64,000 nucleotides of DNA. Source: Chryseobacterium oranimense (GTDB lineage: Bacteria > Bacteroidota > Bacteroidia > Flavobacteriales > Weeksellaceae). Every line of letters starts with the position of its first letter. Positions within the stretch are counted from its first letter, which is position 1. The DNA is taken from contig NZ_FQWT01000005.1 of assembly GCF_900129755.1 (NCBI RefSeq), positions 186,001-250,000 on the forward strand, in the 5' to 3' direction. Position numbers and translations under genes: made by a program. Below are positions 29,034 through 38,514 of the stretch, piece after piece. The notes beneath the pieces were generated by a model. That model ran no database searches. It had not been told where the DNA came from and was given only the letters and a program-made list of their open reading frames with translations.

Positions 29034-29057
29034 GGTGTGGTTTTTCGAAAACTACTG

Positions 29058-29065
29058 CAAACTTA
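29058..29065 (-). promoter_or_regulatory. Promoter -7 box of the NtrC-type regulator
   Basis: TAAGTTTG on the minus strand matches TAnnTTTG, 24 bp upstream of the ATG. This would give the regulator its own housekeeping promoter, separate from the kdp operon. Confidence 0.45.
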
Positions 29066-29219
29066 TTGAATTTATTTTGGAAAAGAAGTAAAGAAGGGGA
29101 AATCAGCAAATGCCTCCTTAAGGTTTCATGCTTAAAAATATTTCACCTGTACACCTTAGTGTTAACTTATTCTCATAGGATCTGAAATATAAATATACTC
29201 TACGGATATATCAATGCTG

Positions 29220-30119
29220 TTATTTTTTACAATACTGTAGTTCCAGTTTTTTCAGATTTCCATTTTTTATTGCTCTTTTCGCAATATAAGTAAATAATGG
29301 TTCTATCATTTTTTGAAAACCTATCATTTGTGAATTATTCAAATAGATAAACAGTGCAAGATCGGATAATTTTTTAGGTGTTCCTGATGTATTTGTCAGT
29401 TTATCTTTTGCGAGTCCGTTTAAAATCAGAATTGAATGTTCAAAGTTTTTATTACCTGGGCTTACAGTCACTTTTATTAAACATTCATCATTTGAAGTAT
29501 TATGAAAATAGTGTTTTTCGTTCGGTTCTATTATGATAAGATCATTTTTTCGCAACTGATGAATCTGATTATTCCGCCCAACTTCCAATGTTCCTTTCAG
29601 CACTTCGAAAGTTTCTGAGAAAAGTGTATGATAATGCCACGGAGTCTTTTCTCCCGGGAGAATATTAAATTCAATGATGCTTTCCTTATTTTCATCTGCC
29701 GATTGGATAATTTTCGTTAAACCAGAAAAATCATTAACAGGTCTTTTTTTACTCTTTAACAAAATTATTCCGGATAAGAAGCAAACAATAATTGCAACAA
29801 TATGGGGAATAGCCTGTATTATACCTGTATAATCTTTATTCAGAACAATCAACATATCTACAGTTGGAATAATAGTTCCTAACAATAAAGTTACCGCCAA
29901 TGCTTTTGTCTGCTTACTCAATACAAAAACACCAATAAGCAAACCTGAAAATAAATCCCGTATTCCTTTAATATAATGGAAAGAATAATCATCCTGCTCA
30001 TTAAAATGTATTCCATAACTCATTTCTGCTGCTTCCGGACTTATTAAAAATCTTGCTCCGATGAAAATTAATCCTAATCCTGTAAGGAAAGCCACTGCAA
30101 TTAAAATATTTTTTGTCAT
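29220..30119 (-). CDS. DUF4267-like membrane domain fused to a cupin
   Basis: A 299-residue fusion. Residues 1-125 contain four hydrophobic helices with the DUF4267-type segments GARFLISPEAAEMSYGI and KGIRDLFSGLLIGVF. Residues 140-230 form a cupin: the metal ligands His162, His164 (WHYH), Glu169 and His203 are all present, so it likely binds a metal ion. The C-terminal part is a helical tail. It follows the Crp/Fnr-type regulator by 73 bp on the same strand, so it may be regulated by it. The substrate or signal is unknown. Confidence 0.7.
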   Translation of the reverse strand: MTKNILIAVAFLTGLGLIFIGARFLISPEAAEMSYGIHFNEQDDYSFHYIKGIRDLFSGLLIGVFVLSKQTKALAVTLLLGTIIPTVDMLIVLNKDYTGIIQAIPHIVAIIVCFLSGIILLKSKKRPVNDFSGLTKIIQSADENKESIIEFNILPGEKTPWHYHTLFSETFEVLKGTLEVGRNNQIHQLRKNDLIIIEPNEKHYFHNTSNDECLIKVTVSPGNKNFEHSILILNGLAKDKLTNTSGTPKKLSDLALFIYLNNSQMIGFQKMIEPLFTYIAKRAIKNGNLKKLELQYCKK

Positions 30120-30192
30120 AACTGTATGTATTTAAATTATAACGCAAAATTCTACAACCTGGGCTCAAAGTCCGTGCACCCAGGTTAATAAA

Positions 30193-30771
30193 TCACTTCA
30201 GATTTGAAATTCTTTTACGGATACGGCTAAGGGATTGAGGTTTTACGCCTACATATGATGCAATGTGATATTGGGAAATTCTCTGCTGCAGATCAGGGTG
30301 TTTTTTAATGAATTTCTCATACCGGTATTCAGGTGTATCTGTATAAAATGAACTAAGATCTTGTAATGTCTGGATAAATACCTGTTCGATAACAAGCCTG
30401 CCAAAACGTTCTCCCTGCCTGATAGATTTATAGAATATCTGCAAATCATCATAAGAAATTTGCAAAATTTCGCAGTCTTCCAATGCCTGAATAATTTTTG
30501 TGGATGGAGTCTGAGGAATAAAACTCTCGTTGTTGCAAATAAAATTATTTTCCTGTGCAAAAGCATAGGTTTTATCTTCTCCGTCATGGTTAATATAGTA
30601 ACGCATTAATCCTCTTACAATAAAACCCACTTGTTTACAAACCTGTCCTTCTGCTAGGAAAAAGTCTCCCTTTTTGACGGATTTTTCTTTAAACAGTAAC
30701 CGTATATTATCTATTTCCTTTGAATCTAAGTCTATAAAAGATTGTATGCTGATAATTAACTTTTCTGTCAT
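30193..30771 (-). CDS. Crp/Fnr-family transcriptional regulator
   Basis: A 192-residue cNMP-binding-domain regulator. A beta-roll (VKKGDFFLAEGQVCKQVGFIVRGLMRYY) and dimerisation helix (about 110-135) precede a helix-turn-helix (QRISQYHIASYVGVKPQSLSRIRKRI). The phosphate-binding-cassette residues for cAMP (RxS after GEL) are not evident, as in most Bacteroidota proteins of this type. It likely regulates the downstream DUF4267-cupin gene. Confidence 0.85.
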   Translation of the reverse strand: MTEKLIISIQSFIDLDSKEIDNIRLLFKEKSVKKGDFFLAEGQVCKQVGFIVRGLMRYYINHDGEDKTYAFAQENNFICNNESFIPQTPSTKIIQALEDCEILQISYDDLQIFYKSIRQGERFGRLVIEQVFIQTLQDLSSFYTDTPEYRYEKFIKKHPDLQQRISQYHIASYVGVKPQSLSRIRKRISNLK

Positions 30772-30913
30772 TTGTCTGTTACGTTAAAAATTATAAACAA
30801 GCGATATAAAAAATTTATAAAAAGAGACGATATACTTTAGGGATCAGCTGATCTGAATAATCCTTGTATGATATAAATCAAAACTATAGATGCAATAATA
30901 CGGAAATTCCGGT

Positions 30914-30940
30914 TTGTTCTTTTCTGAATCCTTACATTTG
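30914..30940 (+). promoter_or_regulatory. Promoter of the M16 protease gene
   Basis: TTG at 30914-30916 and TACATTTG at 30933-30940, with 16 bp between. This is close to the Bacteroidota TTG-N17-23-TAnnTTTG consensus. The ATG follows 40 bp later. Confidence 0.6.
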
Positions 30941-30979
30941 TAATGCATTCCGATTTTCAGGAATGAAATGAGTTAGCTT

Positions 30980-33847
30980 ATGATTGACAAAAGATACAAA
31001 GAAACAGTTCATACAGATAAAAACAACTACGAATATATCACCATTCCCAATGACGAAAACAAGGTAAGAATTTATATTTTAAAGAATGGCCTAAAGGTTT
31101 TTCTTGCCCAGAATTTTGATGCTCCGAGAATCCAGACGTACATCCCTGTGAGAACAGGAAGCAATAATGATCCGGCTGACAATACAGGTTTGGCGCATTA
31201 TCTTGAACATATGATGTTTAAAGGGACTTCAAAATTAGGCACGCAGAACTGGGAAAAAGAAAAGGTGCTCCTTGACCGGATCTCTGCCTTGTATGAGGAA
31301 CATAAAGCAGAACAAGACCCTGATAAAAAGAAGGAAATCTATAAAAAAATAGATGAAGTTTCCCAGAAAGCCAGCCAATATGCCATTGCCAACGAGTATG
31401 ATAAAGCTATTTCTTCACTTGGCGCCAGTGGTACGAATGCGCATACCTGGTTTGATGAAACGGTTTATAAAAACAATATTCCCAATAATGAGCTTGAAAA
31501 GTGGCTTAAAATAGAGAAGGAAAGGTTTTCAGAGATCGTACTTCGTCTTTTCCATACGGAACTGGAATCGGTATATGAGGAGTTTAACAGGGCTCAGGAC
31601 AATGATTCAAGGCTTGTCAGTTATGAACTGATGGCTGCCCTTTTTCCAACCCATCCCAATGGCCAGCAAACGACACTCGGAAAGCCTGAACACCTGAAAA
31701 ACCCTTCTATGAAGGCTATCCATAAGTATTTTGATGAATATTATGTCCCCAACAATTATGCGATGGTTTTGGTGGGAGACCTGGATTTTGAAGAAACGAT
31801 TCAGCTTGTCGATCGGTATTTTGGAACCATTCCGTACAGGGAGCTTCCTAAAAAAACGCCTGTTACCGAACAGCCGCTGACAGAAATTGTAAAAAGGACA
31901 GTGAAAAGCCCTACCACTCCAAGGGTTCAACTGGCATGGAGAACAGATAGCTTTGGAACAAAAGAGGCTATGCTGGCAGATATCACAGCCAATATTCTCA
32001 GCAACAGAGGGGAGGCCGGACTGCTCGATCTGAATATTAATCAAACGCAAAAAATGCTTTGGGCACAGGCTTTCTCTGTAGGATTAAAACAATACGGATA
32101 TTTTTCTATCGTAGCTGTACCGAAGGAAACGCAAACCCTGGATCAGGCAAAAGATATGGTTCTGGAACAGCTTGAACTGATTAAAAAGGGAGACTTCCCG
32201 GACTGGATTCTTCCTGCCATCATCAGTGATTTTAAACTTCAGCGTTTAAAAGGGCTTGAAACAGCGGATGGACTGGCTACAAACCTCTATGACATCTATA
32301 TCAAAGGAAGATCCTGGGAGCAGGAACTGAATGAGATGGATGAATACCAGGCTTTCACCAAGGAAGATGTGATCAATTTTGCCAATACATTTTTTAAGGA
32401 GAATTATGTGGTGGTTTATAAGGAAAAAGGGGTAAACGATCAGCTGGTAAGAGTTGAAAACCCCGGAATTACCCCAATTAAAATCAACCGTGATGCCCAG
32501 TCTGAATTTTTAAAGGAAATTACTGCTGAAAAAACGGAGGACATACAGCCGGAATTCATTGATTATAAGAAAGAAATCTTCACAGATACAGTAAAGGATA
32601 AAAAGCTGAGCTTTGTCCGCAATAAATACAATGATATTGCCCAGGTGCACTTTATTTTCCCTTTCGGAAGCGATAACGACAGGGATCTTGGAATCTCTAC
32701 GCAACTTTTACAGTATCTCGGAACTGAAGACCTTTCGCCTGAGGATCTGAAAAAGGAATTCTTTAAGATCGGGATCAGCAACGATTTTAAAACAACAAAT
32801 GATCAGCTTCTGATTTCACTCAGCGGACTGGAAGAAAATATTGAAAAAGGAATTGCTCTTCTTCAACACTGGATGTATGAGGTAAAACCTGATCAGGAAA
32901 TCTATAAGCAGTTTGTAGAAACGGTTTTGGAAAACCGTCAGGCCACGAAGAAAGACAAGAACCGTATTATGACGGCACTGACCAATTATACCAAGCTGGG
33001 CAGCTTCTCCCGCTACACCGATATTATTTCGAAGGAAGAACTTGAAGCCGCCAATGCAGAAGTATTTACAGACAGGATGAAAAAGCTTTTCAAATATCCT
33101 TACCAGGTATTTTTCTATGGAAAGGATCTTGAAAATTTCAAAAATTACATCGGAAAGTATGTAGAGAATGAGATTTTTCAGATCCCGGAACCTAAGCAGT
33201 ACCCTGAACCGGAGACCAGCGGAAATGTCTATTTCATGAATTATGACATGGTACAGATGGAAATGAGCAAAGTGGGAAGAGGACATGAGGTAAATACTTC
33301 AAACTTCGGAAAGATCAATGTTTTCAACGAATATTTCGGAAGAGGTCTTTCCTCCATTGTTTTCCAGGAAATCCGTGAAAGCAAAAGTTTAGCCTATTCC
33401 GCTTATGTTTCCTATGCTGCGAATTCCGAACTGGGACATCCTGATTATATTACTACTTACATCGGAACACAGCCGGATAAGCTCCAGATCGCCGTAAATA
33501 CGATGAGTGAACTGATGAGTGAACTTCCCGAGGTTCCTATCCAGTTTGAAAATGCTAAAAATGCAGCCCTTAAGCAAATTGCATCAACAAGAATCACCCG
33601 TAACAATATATTTTTCAATACGCTGCGGTTAAAAAAACTCGGAATCTCCCATGATTTCAGAAAAGATATCTATGCGCAGATCGAAAATCTGAAATTTGAA
33701 GATCTGAAGGCATTCTACCAAACAGAGATTAAACCTATCCATTTCAACACTGCTATTATCGGCAAAAAAGAGAATCTGGATATGGAAGCAGTCAATCAGA
33801 TGGGAACTTTTAAGGAGTTAACATTAAAAGAAATTTTCGGGCATTAA
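30980..33847 (+). CDS. M16-family zinc metallopeptidase (insulinase type)
   Basis: A 955-residue full-length M16 peptidase with paired M16 domains. The inverted zinc motif HYLEH gives ligands His73 and His77 and catalytic Glu76, with the downstream Glu in the ESVYEEFNRAQD helix as third ligand. The second, inactive half contains the R/Y-type substrate segment GRGLSSIVFQEIRESKSLAYSAYVSYAA. There is no signal peptide on the chosen start, suggesting a cytoplasmic or periplasm-retained enzyme; Bacteroidota homologues are often exported, so the true location is open. It is monocistronic, with its own promoter and terminator. Confidence 0.92.
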   Translation: MIDKRYKETVHTDKNNYEYITIPNDENKVRIYILKNGLKVFLAQNFDAPRIQTYIPVRTGSNNDPADNTGLAHYLEHMMFKGTSKLGTQNWEKEKVLLDRISALYEEHKAEQDPDKKKEIYKKIDEVSQKASQYAIANEYDKAISSLGASGTNAHTWFDETVYKNNIPNNELEKWLKIEKERFSEIVLRLFHTELESVYEEFNRAQDNDSRLVSYELMAALFPTHPNGQQTTLGKPEHLKNPSMKAIHKYFDEYYVPNNYAMVLVGDLDFEETIQLVDRYFGTIPYRELPKKTPVTEQPLTEIVKRTVKSPTTPRVQLAWRTDSFGTKEAMLADITANILSNRGEAGLLDLNINQTQKMLWAQAFSVGLKQYGYFSIVAVPKETQTLDQAKDMVLEQLELIKKGDFPDWILPAIISDFKLQRLKGLETADGLATNLYDIYIKGRSWEQELNEMDEYQAFTKEDVINFANTFFKENYVVVYKEKGVNDQLVRVENPGITPIKINRDAQSEFLKEITAEKTEDIQPEFIDYKKEIFTDTVKDKKLSFVRNKYNDIAQVHFIFPFGSDNDRDLGISTQLLQYLGTEDLSPEDLKKEFFKIGISNDFKTTNDQLLISLSGLEENIEKGIALLQHWMYEVKPDQEIYKQFVETVLENRQATKKDKNRIMTALTNYTKLGSFSRYTDIISKEELEAANAEVFTDRMKKLFKYPYQVFFYGKDLENFKNYIGKYVENEIFQIPEPKQYPEPETSGNVYFMNYDMVQMEMSKVGRGHEVNTSNFGKINVFNEYFGRGLSSIVFQEIRESKSLAYSAYVSYAANSELGHPDYITTYIGTQPDKLQIAVNTMSELMSELPEVPIQFENAKNAALKQIASTRITRNNIFFNTLRLKKLGISHDFRKDIYAQIENLKFEDLKAFYQTEIKPIHFNTAIIGKKENLDMEAVNQMGTFKELTLKEIFGH

Positions 33848-33872
33848 ACTAAAAATATATTCAATAAAAAAA

Positions 33873-33897
33873 ATCGAGAACTGTTCTCGATTTTTTT
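33873..33897 (+). terminator. Bidirectional terminator (M16 protease / GNAT gene)
   Basis: ATCGAGAAC-T-GTTCTCGAT forms a perfect 9-bp stem flanked by A7 and T7, so it can end transcription from both the M16 gene and the convergent GNAT gene. Confidence 0.85.
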
Positions 33898-33935
33898 ATT
33901 GGTATCTGGAAAAAGAGTTCCGAAGAATTTTACGA

Positions 33936-35018
33936 TTATGTCATCATACAATCCCCATCACCATCCTGGTACTGCGGATCGAATCCTTCCGGAAGATGTT
34001 GAATGAGAAGTTTATGAAACATATATCTTCTCTCAAAATCACGTTCGTAAATCTTTGGGAATATTTTAGATTCCTCCAGTTTTTTATTCAGCTCTTTCTG
34101 GTAGCTGGTTAAAATTTTCACTTTATTTTTGACAATAAAATAACTGAGGAATTCAATAAAACAGTCTAAACCGGAAGCTTCCGAAAACAGATAGGGAATC
34201 TTAAGGCTTCCGTCCCTGAGCTGCAACAGAGAACACGTTATCAAAGTATTTTTATCATCATAGATTTTTACCCAAACATATTTAAAAACCTCAGCATAGC
34301 TCGAAAACAGGTAATGGTCATCCTTCTTCCTGCCTTCCAGTACCCACGGATTTTTTATAAATACATTGATTTCATCTGCATTCCTTTTGCTCTGGAATTT
34401 TGACATTAATTCTGAGCTTTCGGCATCAATATAATCAAGGGTTTCAAATTTGAACTTAGGCTTTTTGACAGTTGAATTTTTTAATGAAATTAAAGAATTG
34501 GCAACTGCATCAGCGACCTGGAAAAGAGGTGCCAGCGCCTTTGTTCCGGGCTTTTTCTCGGGAATAACACCTGCTGCATCCGAGCGGAAATAATATCTTT
34601 TTCCTGCTTTTGGATAAACATATTCGAAGACGCCAAGCATATTGTAAAGGGCTTCTGCTTCTCTGGTAAATTCTGTCGCGATAATATTGCCGTCATATTC
34701 TTCAAACATCTTATTCAGCAATGTTTTTGCAATCCTTTTCCCACGGAATTCTTCGCTCACAAAAAGGGTACTCAGCCAGGCGTAATTGAAGATTTTTCCG
34801 TCGATTAAATAATTATCGGGAAAACAGCCTACATATCCCGCCAGTTTACCGTCATAAAAGGCCAGAACCAAAAGCGTCTGGTCGTCCAGAGCCTTCAGAT
34901 TCCTGATCTGGGATTTTGCCCGGTGTGCTGAAATGGGAAGAAAATCAAAGCTGCTGAAATCTCCTGAAGAAATGAAATCTTCCAGTTGTTTTTTGTTAAA
35001 TGTCTTCAGCTCCGTCAT
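33936..35018 (-). CDS. GNAT-family N-acetyltransferase
   Basis: A 360-residue protein whose first 150 residues form a GNAT fold. The acetyl-CoA-binding motif is LFVSEEFRGKRIAKTLLNKMFEEY at about 89-112, and a typical 'ALYNMLGVFEYVYPKAGKRYYF' strand closes the fold. The C-terminal 200 residues are a second domain with weaker GNAT-like features, of unknown function. Its start overlaps the stop of the deacetylase by 4 bp (ATGA), so the two are coupled; together they could modify a cell-envelope glycan, but no further context supports this. Confidence 0.75.
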   Translation of the reverse strand: MTELKTFNKKQLEDFISSGDFSSFDFLPISAHRAKSQIRNLKALDDQTLLVLAFYDGKLAGYVGCFPDNYLIDGKIFNYAWLSTLFVSEEFRGKRIAKTLLNKMFEEYDGNIIATEFTREAEALYNMLGVFEYVYPKAGKRYYFRSDAAGVIPEKKPGTKALAPLFQVADAVANSLISLKNSTVKKPKFKFETLDYIDAESSELMSKFQSKRNADEINVFIKNPWVLEGRKKDDHYLFSSYAEVFKYVWVKIYDDKNTLITCSLLQLRDGSLKIPYLFSEASGLDCFIEFLSYFIVKNKVKILTSYQKELNKKLEESKIFPKIYERDFERRYMFHKLLIQHLPEGFDPQYQDGDGDCMMT

Positions 35019-36013
35019 TTTCTCACTATTTTATTTTTGTTGATTATTTTTTTCAATCTGAAATAAGCAATTTCTTTTTTTAATATTTCTTTTCCGCTTG
35101 TTCCCATTTCCATCGGAATCCTGTGAAAAAGCTGCTCAACACTGTCCAATTTTACGCCTGCGCTTCCGAAGCAGCAGAATAGTTCTTCATTTTTAAACAG
35201 CTCATCAAAAAAGTCTTTCTTTACTCCAAAATCTGTGAAGGGAAAAGCAAAACTCTCATACATAAAATTGTTTTCTTTCAAATAATTAAAAGTCCGGTCT
35301 GTACTTTCCATCTGTTCTTTCAATGAAAGTTCACCATATTTTGGATGGTCCCAGCTGTGGGAGGAAATTCCATAGCCTTTTTGAGTCAATGTTTTTAACT
35401 GCTCTGTTGTAAGATAAGGAGTATGCTCTCTTAAATAAGTATCACAGTCGATTCCCATTTTTTCGGTAAGCTGATCCAATAAGTCTCTTTGATGATAGCT
35501 GATTTTTAAAACCTGTTGCTTAAAGTCTTCTTTTGATGGATTTTCCATGGAAAGCATCTTATAGATTTCCGGATCTGCTATCTTTTCTTTTTCCGCTTCA
35601 TCAATGATTAAGCTCGCCTTACATCTGAACATCAGCTCCTGATTATTAATAAAAGCAGGATTTATAAAATTGCAGGCATAGAACCCTTTCCGTTCCAAAA
35701 CAGGAAGTACGGTATCATAAAACTCTCTGAAGCCGTCATCAAATGTGAGCAGGGCAATTTTTTTCTGAGGCTTAAAATTTCCCTTAACAAAGTCTTTAAA
35801 TTCTGACCAGCTGACAAACTGGAAATATTTTGAAAGACAATCCAGATCCTCTTCAAACTGTTTGGTGTTTTTATACTGAATGATGTGTTTAATGTGTGGT
35901 AAATTGTCATCAGAAACACAGTGATATACAGGCAGGCAGTAGTCCAGCGGAAAAGAGTTCCCGATGTTTTCCGTTTCAAAGGCTGCGAGCAAACTGATGA
36001 TCTTATCTTTCAT
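35015..36013 (-). CDS. Polysaccharide deacetylase (NodB domain)
   Basis: A carbohydrate esterase family 4 protein, 332 residues from the chosen ATG (36011-36013, MKDKIISLLAAFE). The open frame extends 34 codons further up to 36115, but that would run into the end of the S46 peptidase gene. The NodB motifs are TFDDGF (metal-binding Asp pair) and SHSWDHPKYG (His ligands). It lacks a signal peptide. It overlaps the GNAT gene by 4 bp. The gene pair probably removes acyl groups from, and re-acylates, a glycan; inference only. Confidence 0.82.
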   Translation of the reverse strand: MKDKIISLLAAFETENIGNSFPLDYCLPVYHCVSDDNLPHIKHIIQYKNTKQFEEDLDCLSKYFQFVSWSEFKDFVKGNFKPQKKIALLTFDDGFREFYDTVLPVLERKGFYACNFINPAFINNQELMFRCKASLIIDEAEKEKIADPEIYKMLSMENPSKEDFKQQVLKISYHQRDLLDQLTEKMGIDCDTYLREHTPYLTTEQLKTLTQKGYGISSHSWDHPKYGELSLKEQMESTDRTFNYLKENNFMYESFAFPFTDFGVKKDFFDELFKNEELFCCFGSAGVKLDSVEQLFHRIPMEMGTSGKEILKKEIAYFRLKKIINKNKIVRK

Positions 36014-36081
36014 CTCTGTTAAATAAAAAAATCTATTCAAATGGAATTTAAATAGATTCTTAAAGGTATTACTTTTATGGA

Positions 36082-38220
36082 TTATTTGATCACCTTCATT
36101 TCGTCGATCAGCCATTTGGAATCGGCATATTTATCGATGATGAAAAGGATATATTTCGTATCAACCATGATGTTTCGGCTGAAACGCGGGTCATAATTAA
36201 TATCACTCATCGTTCCCTCCCACTGTCTGTCGAAATTAAGACCTACAAGGTTTCCGTTGGCATCAAGAGCCGGGCTTCCCGAGTTTCCTCCCGTGGTATG
36301 GTTGGTAGCCGTGAATCCTACAGGAACATCTCCTGTTTTGTCTTTATAGATGCCGTAATCTTTCTTGTTGTAAAGATCAATCAGTTTTTTAGGAACATCA
36401 AACTCATAATCACCCGGAATATATTTTTCCATCACTCCTGCCAGATGGGTTTGATAGCCATAAGAAACGGCATCTCTCGGTGTAGAACCTTTTACCTTTC
36501 CATACGTTACACGAAGTGTAGAGTTGGCATCCGGGAAGAATTTTCTGTCTTTATCGGTAGCCATCTGCTGAGCCATGAATTTCTTTTGAAGCTCATCAAT
36601 TTTTCCCTGAAGAGAGGTAAACTGAGGATCTGCATTTTTCATATACGTTTCTTTCATGGAAACATACAGCTGATAAATAGGGTCTTTTTTCAACGTTTTG
36701 ATCAGCTTGTCCTGATTGGAGAATGCTTTTTCAATATCCCCTGTAAGGGTTGCCCCGTTTACCTGAGCTCTTCCTGTGATGATTGAGTTTTTAGACATTT
36801 CTTCGATCACCGGAACGTTCTGGTTTTCGTCTTTATATTTGGCAAAACCTATTGGTAAGAACTGAGGAGCTGTTTTATTGGCATATAAGGTCAGTAATTT
36901 TGCCGTCACTTTGGCATCAAGTTCTGCACTGTAATCTTTGTAGAAAGACGTTACTTTTGTTTTTAATTTGGTAAGCTCTTTGTCGTCCATCTTACCGGCT
37001 TCCACAGAAGCTATATAGTCGTAGTAATCTCCTGCAAGCTTCAATGTTTCAGCATTTCTTACTACTTCTGTGTAATAGGCATTGTTTAATGCGTAGGGTG
37101 CCTGATCATTGTAAAGTTTGTTCAGCTGATCCAGAGTAGCTTTGATCTCATGGTTTTTTGCCACCAGAGAACCTTCATACATTACTTTTTTCTCCACTGC
37201 ATTCGACTTTTTCAAGCCTTCTACCTCACCAATCCATTTTTTCCAGTAATTGGCTACTGAAGCATATTTTGAAGCATATTTAATACGGGTTTCACTATCT
37301 GTACGCATTTTCTCGTCCAGTGTTTTCAGGGCCACCTCACGTACGGCAATTCTTGCAGGATCTATATCAGTCATGATCTTTTCTACAGCTACTGCAGGAA
37401 GATATTCGGTAGTTTTACCCGGGAAACCGAATACGAATGTAAAATCGTTTTCCGTCTTATCTTTTATAGAAACCGGAAGGTAATGCTTCGGAACATAAGG
37501 AACATTGTCTTTTGAATATTCTGCAGGCTTGTTGTCTTTCCCCGCGTAAATTCTGAACATGGAGAAATCTCCGGTATGTCTAGGCCAAACCCAGTTGTCC
37601 GTATCACTTCCGAATTTCCCTATGCTTTGAGGCGGTGCTCCAACCAGACGGATATCTTTGTAAGTTTCCGTGGTAAAAGCATAATATTTGTTACCATAAT
37701 ACATTGATTTTACAATGATCGACTGGTAGGATTCTATTTTCTGCGAGTTTTTATAAACTTCGATATTTTTATTGATCTTTTTAGTCAGTTCAGGCTCTAC
37801 AAGGTTGTCTGTACCTTCCAGGATCTGATCTGTCACTTCTTTGATATCTACAATGAAGTCTACTTTTACTCCCGGATTCGGAAGTTCTCCGTCGGGATTT
37901 TTAGCCCAGAATCCATTGGAAAGAAGATCGTTCTGAACCGTGGAATGTGCCTGGATCTGCCCGTAACCACAGTGGTGGTTGGTCAGTAATAATCCTTTAG
38001 GTGAAATAATCTCTGCAGTACACCCGCCATTAAACTGTACCACTGCATCCTTTATGCTTGGCTTCTGGGTATTGAAAATATCTTTGGCAGAGATCTTCAT
38101 TCCCAAATCCTTCATTTCCTTTTCATTCAGCTCTGTAGGAATCCACATTCCTCCATATTGTTGCGCAAATGCCATTGCAGCCGGCAAAAGAAATACAGAT
38201 AAAAGTATCTTTTTTGTCAT
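36082..38220 (-). CDS. S46-family dipeptidyl-peptidase, DPP11-like
   Basis: A 712-residue secreted or periplasmic peptidase that removes dipeptides from oligopeptides. Signal peptide 1-19 (AMAFAQ). His83 sits in TNHHCGYG and the catalytic Ser647 in GGNSGSP, the S46 chymotrypsin-like arrangement. Arg665 in NFDRQWEG is the position that in characterised S46 enzymes is Gly in DPP7 (hydrophobic P1) and Arg in DPP11 (Asp/Glu P1), so this looks DPP11-like. The frame extends two codons upstream only through a TTG; the ATG at 38218-38220 is preferred. Confidence 0.9.
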   Translation of the reverse strand: MTKKILLSVFLLPAAMAFAQQYGGMWIPTELNEKEMKDLGMKISAKDIFNTQKPSIKDAVVQFNGGCTAEIISPKGLLLTNHHCGYGQIQAHSTVQNDLLSNGFWAKNPDGELPNPGVKVDFIVDIKEVTDQILEGTDNLVEPELTKKINKNIEVYKNSQKIESYQSIIVKSMYYGNKYYAFTTETYKDIRLVGAPPQSIGKFGSDTDNWVWPRHTGDFSMFRIYAGKDNKPAEYSKDNVPYVPKHYLPVSIKDKTENDFTFVFGFPGKTTEYLPAVAVEKIMTDIDPARIAVREVALKTLDEKMRTDSETRIKYASKYASVANYWKKWIGEVEGLKKSNAVEKKVMYEGSLVAKNHEIKATLDQLNKLYNDQAPYALNNAYYTEVVRNAETLKLAGDYYDYIASVEAGKMDDKELTKLKTKVTSFYKDYSAELDAKVTAKLLTLYANKTAPQFLPIGFAKYKDENQNVPVIEEMSKNSIITGRAQVNGATLTGDIEKAFSNQDKLIKTLKKDPIYQLYVSMKETYMKNADPQFTSLQGKIDELQKKFMAQQMATDKDRKFFPDANSTLRVTYGKVKGSTPRDAVSYGYQTHLAGVMEKYIPGDYEFDVPKKLIDLYNKKDYGIYKDKTGDVPVGFTATNHTTGGNSGSPALDANGNLVGLNFDRQWEGTMSDINYDPRFSRNIMVDTKYILFIIDKYADSKWLIDEMKVIK

Positions 38221-38294
38221 AATCAAAATTTTGCCCCAATTTACAAAGAATATTATACATATGCCTTACGCGGGCGAGGAAATATCACGGCAGA

Positions 38295-38350
38295 GATGAA
38301 GAGTCAAGAATCAAGAACCAAGACTTCAGATGTGAGATTTCAGATTTCAG
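38295..38350 (+). repeat. Degenerate 7-bp tandem repeats upstream of nlpE
   Basis: AGTCAAG, AATCAAG, AACCAAG, ACTTCAG, ATGTGAG, ATTTCAG and ATTTCAG run in strict 7-bp register. They lie inside an upstream extension of the nlpE reading frame, which is one reason to reject that long start. Confidence 0.65.
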
Positions 38351-38514
38351 ACTGTTTCCTCAATAATTTAACTATTAACCAGAATCTGGCAACATCAATC
38401 AAACTCTCAAACCCTAAAACTCCCAAACTCTACACCCCTCCGACTCCCCTCTATGGCTTGGTTTTTGTTTCAAATAAAGCACTTAAATTATTAATATATC
38501 TAAATTATCTCATC

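Noticed and set aside
36298..36786. 162-codon plus-strand frame
   Set aside because: Antisense to the S46 peptidase including its catalytic region; composition is that of a reverse-strand shadow.
38296..38514. N-terminal extension of the NlpE-like protein
   Set aside because: The extension is made of 7-bp repeats and would bury the lipoprotein signal inside the protein.
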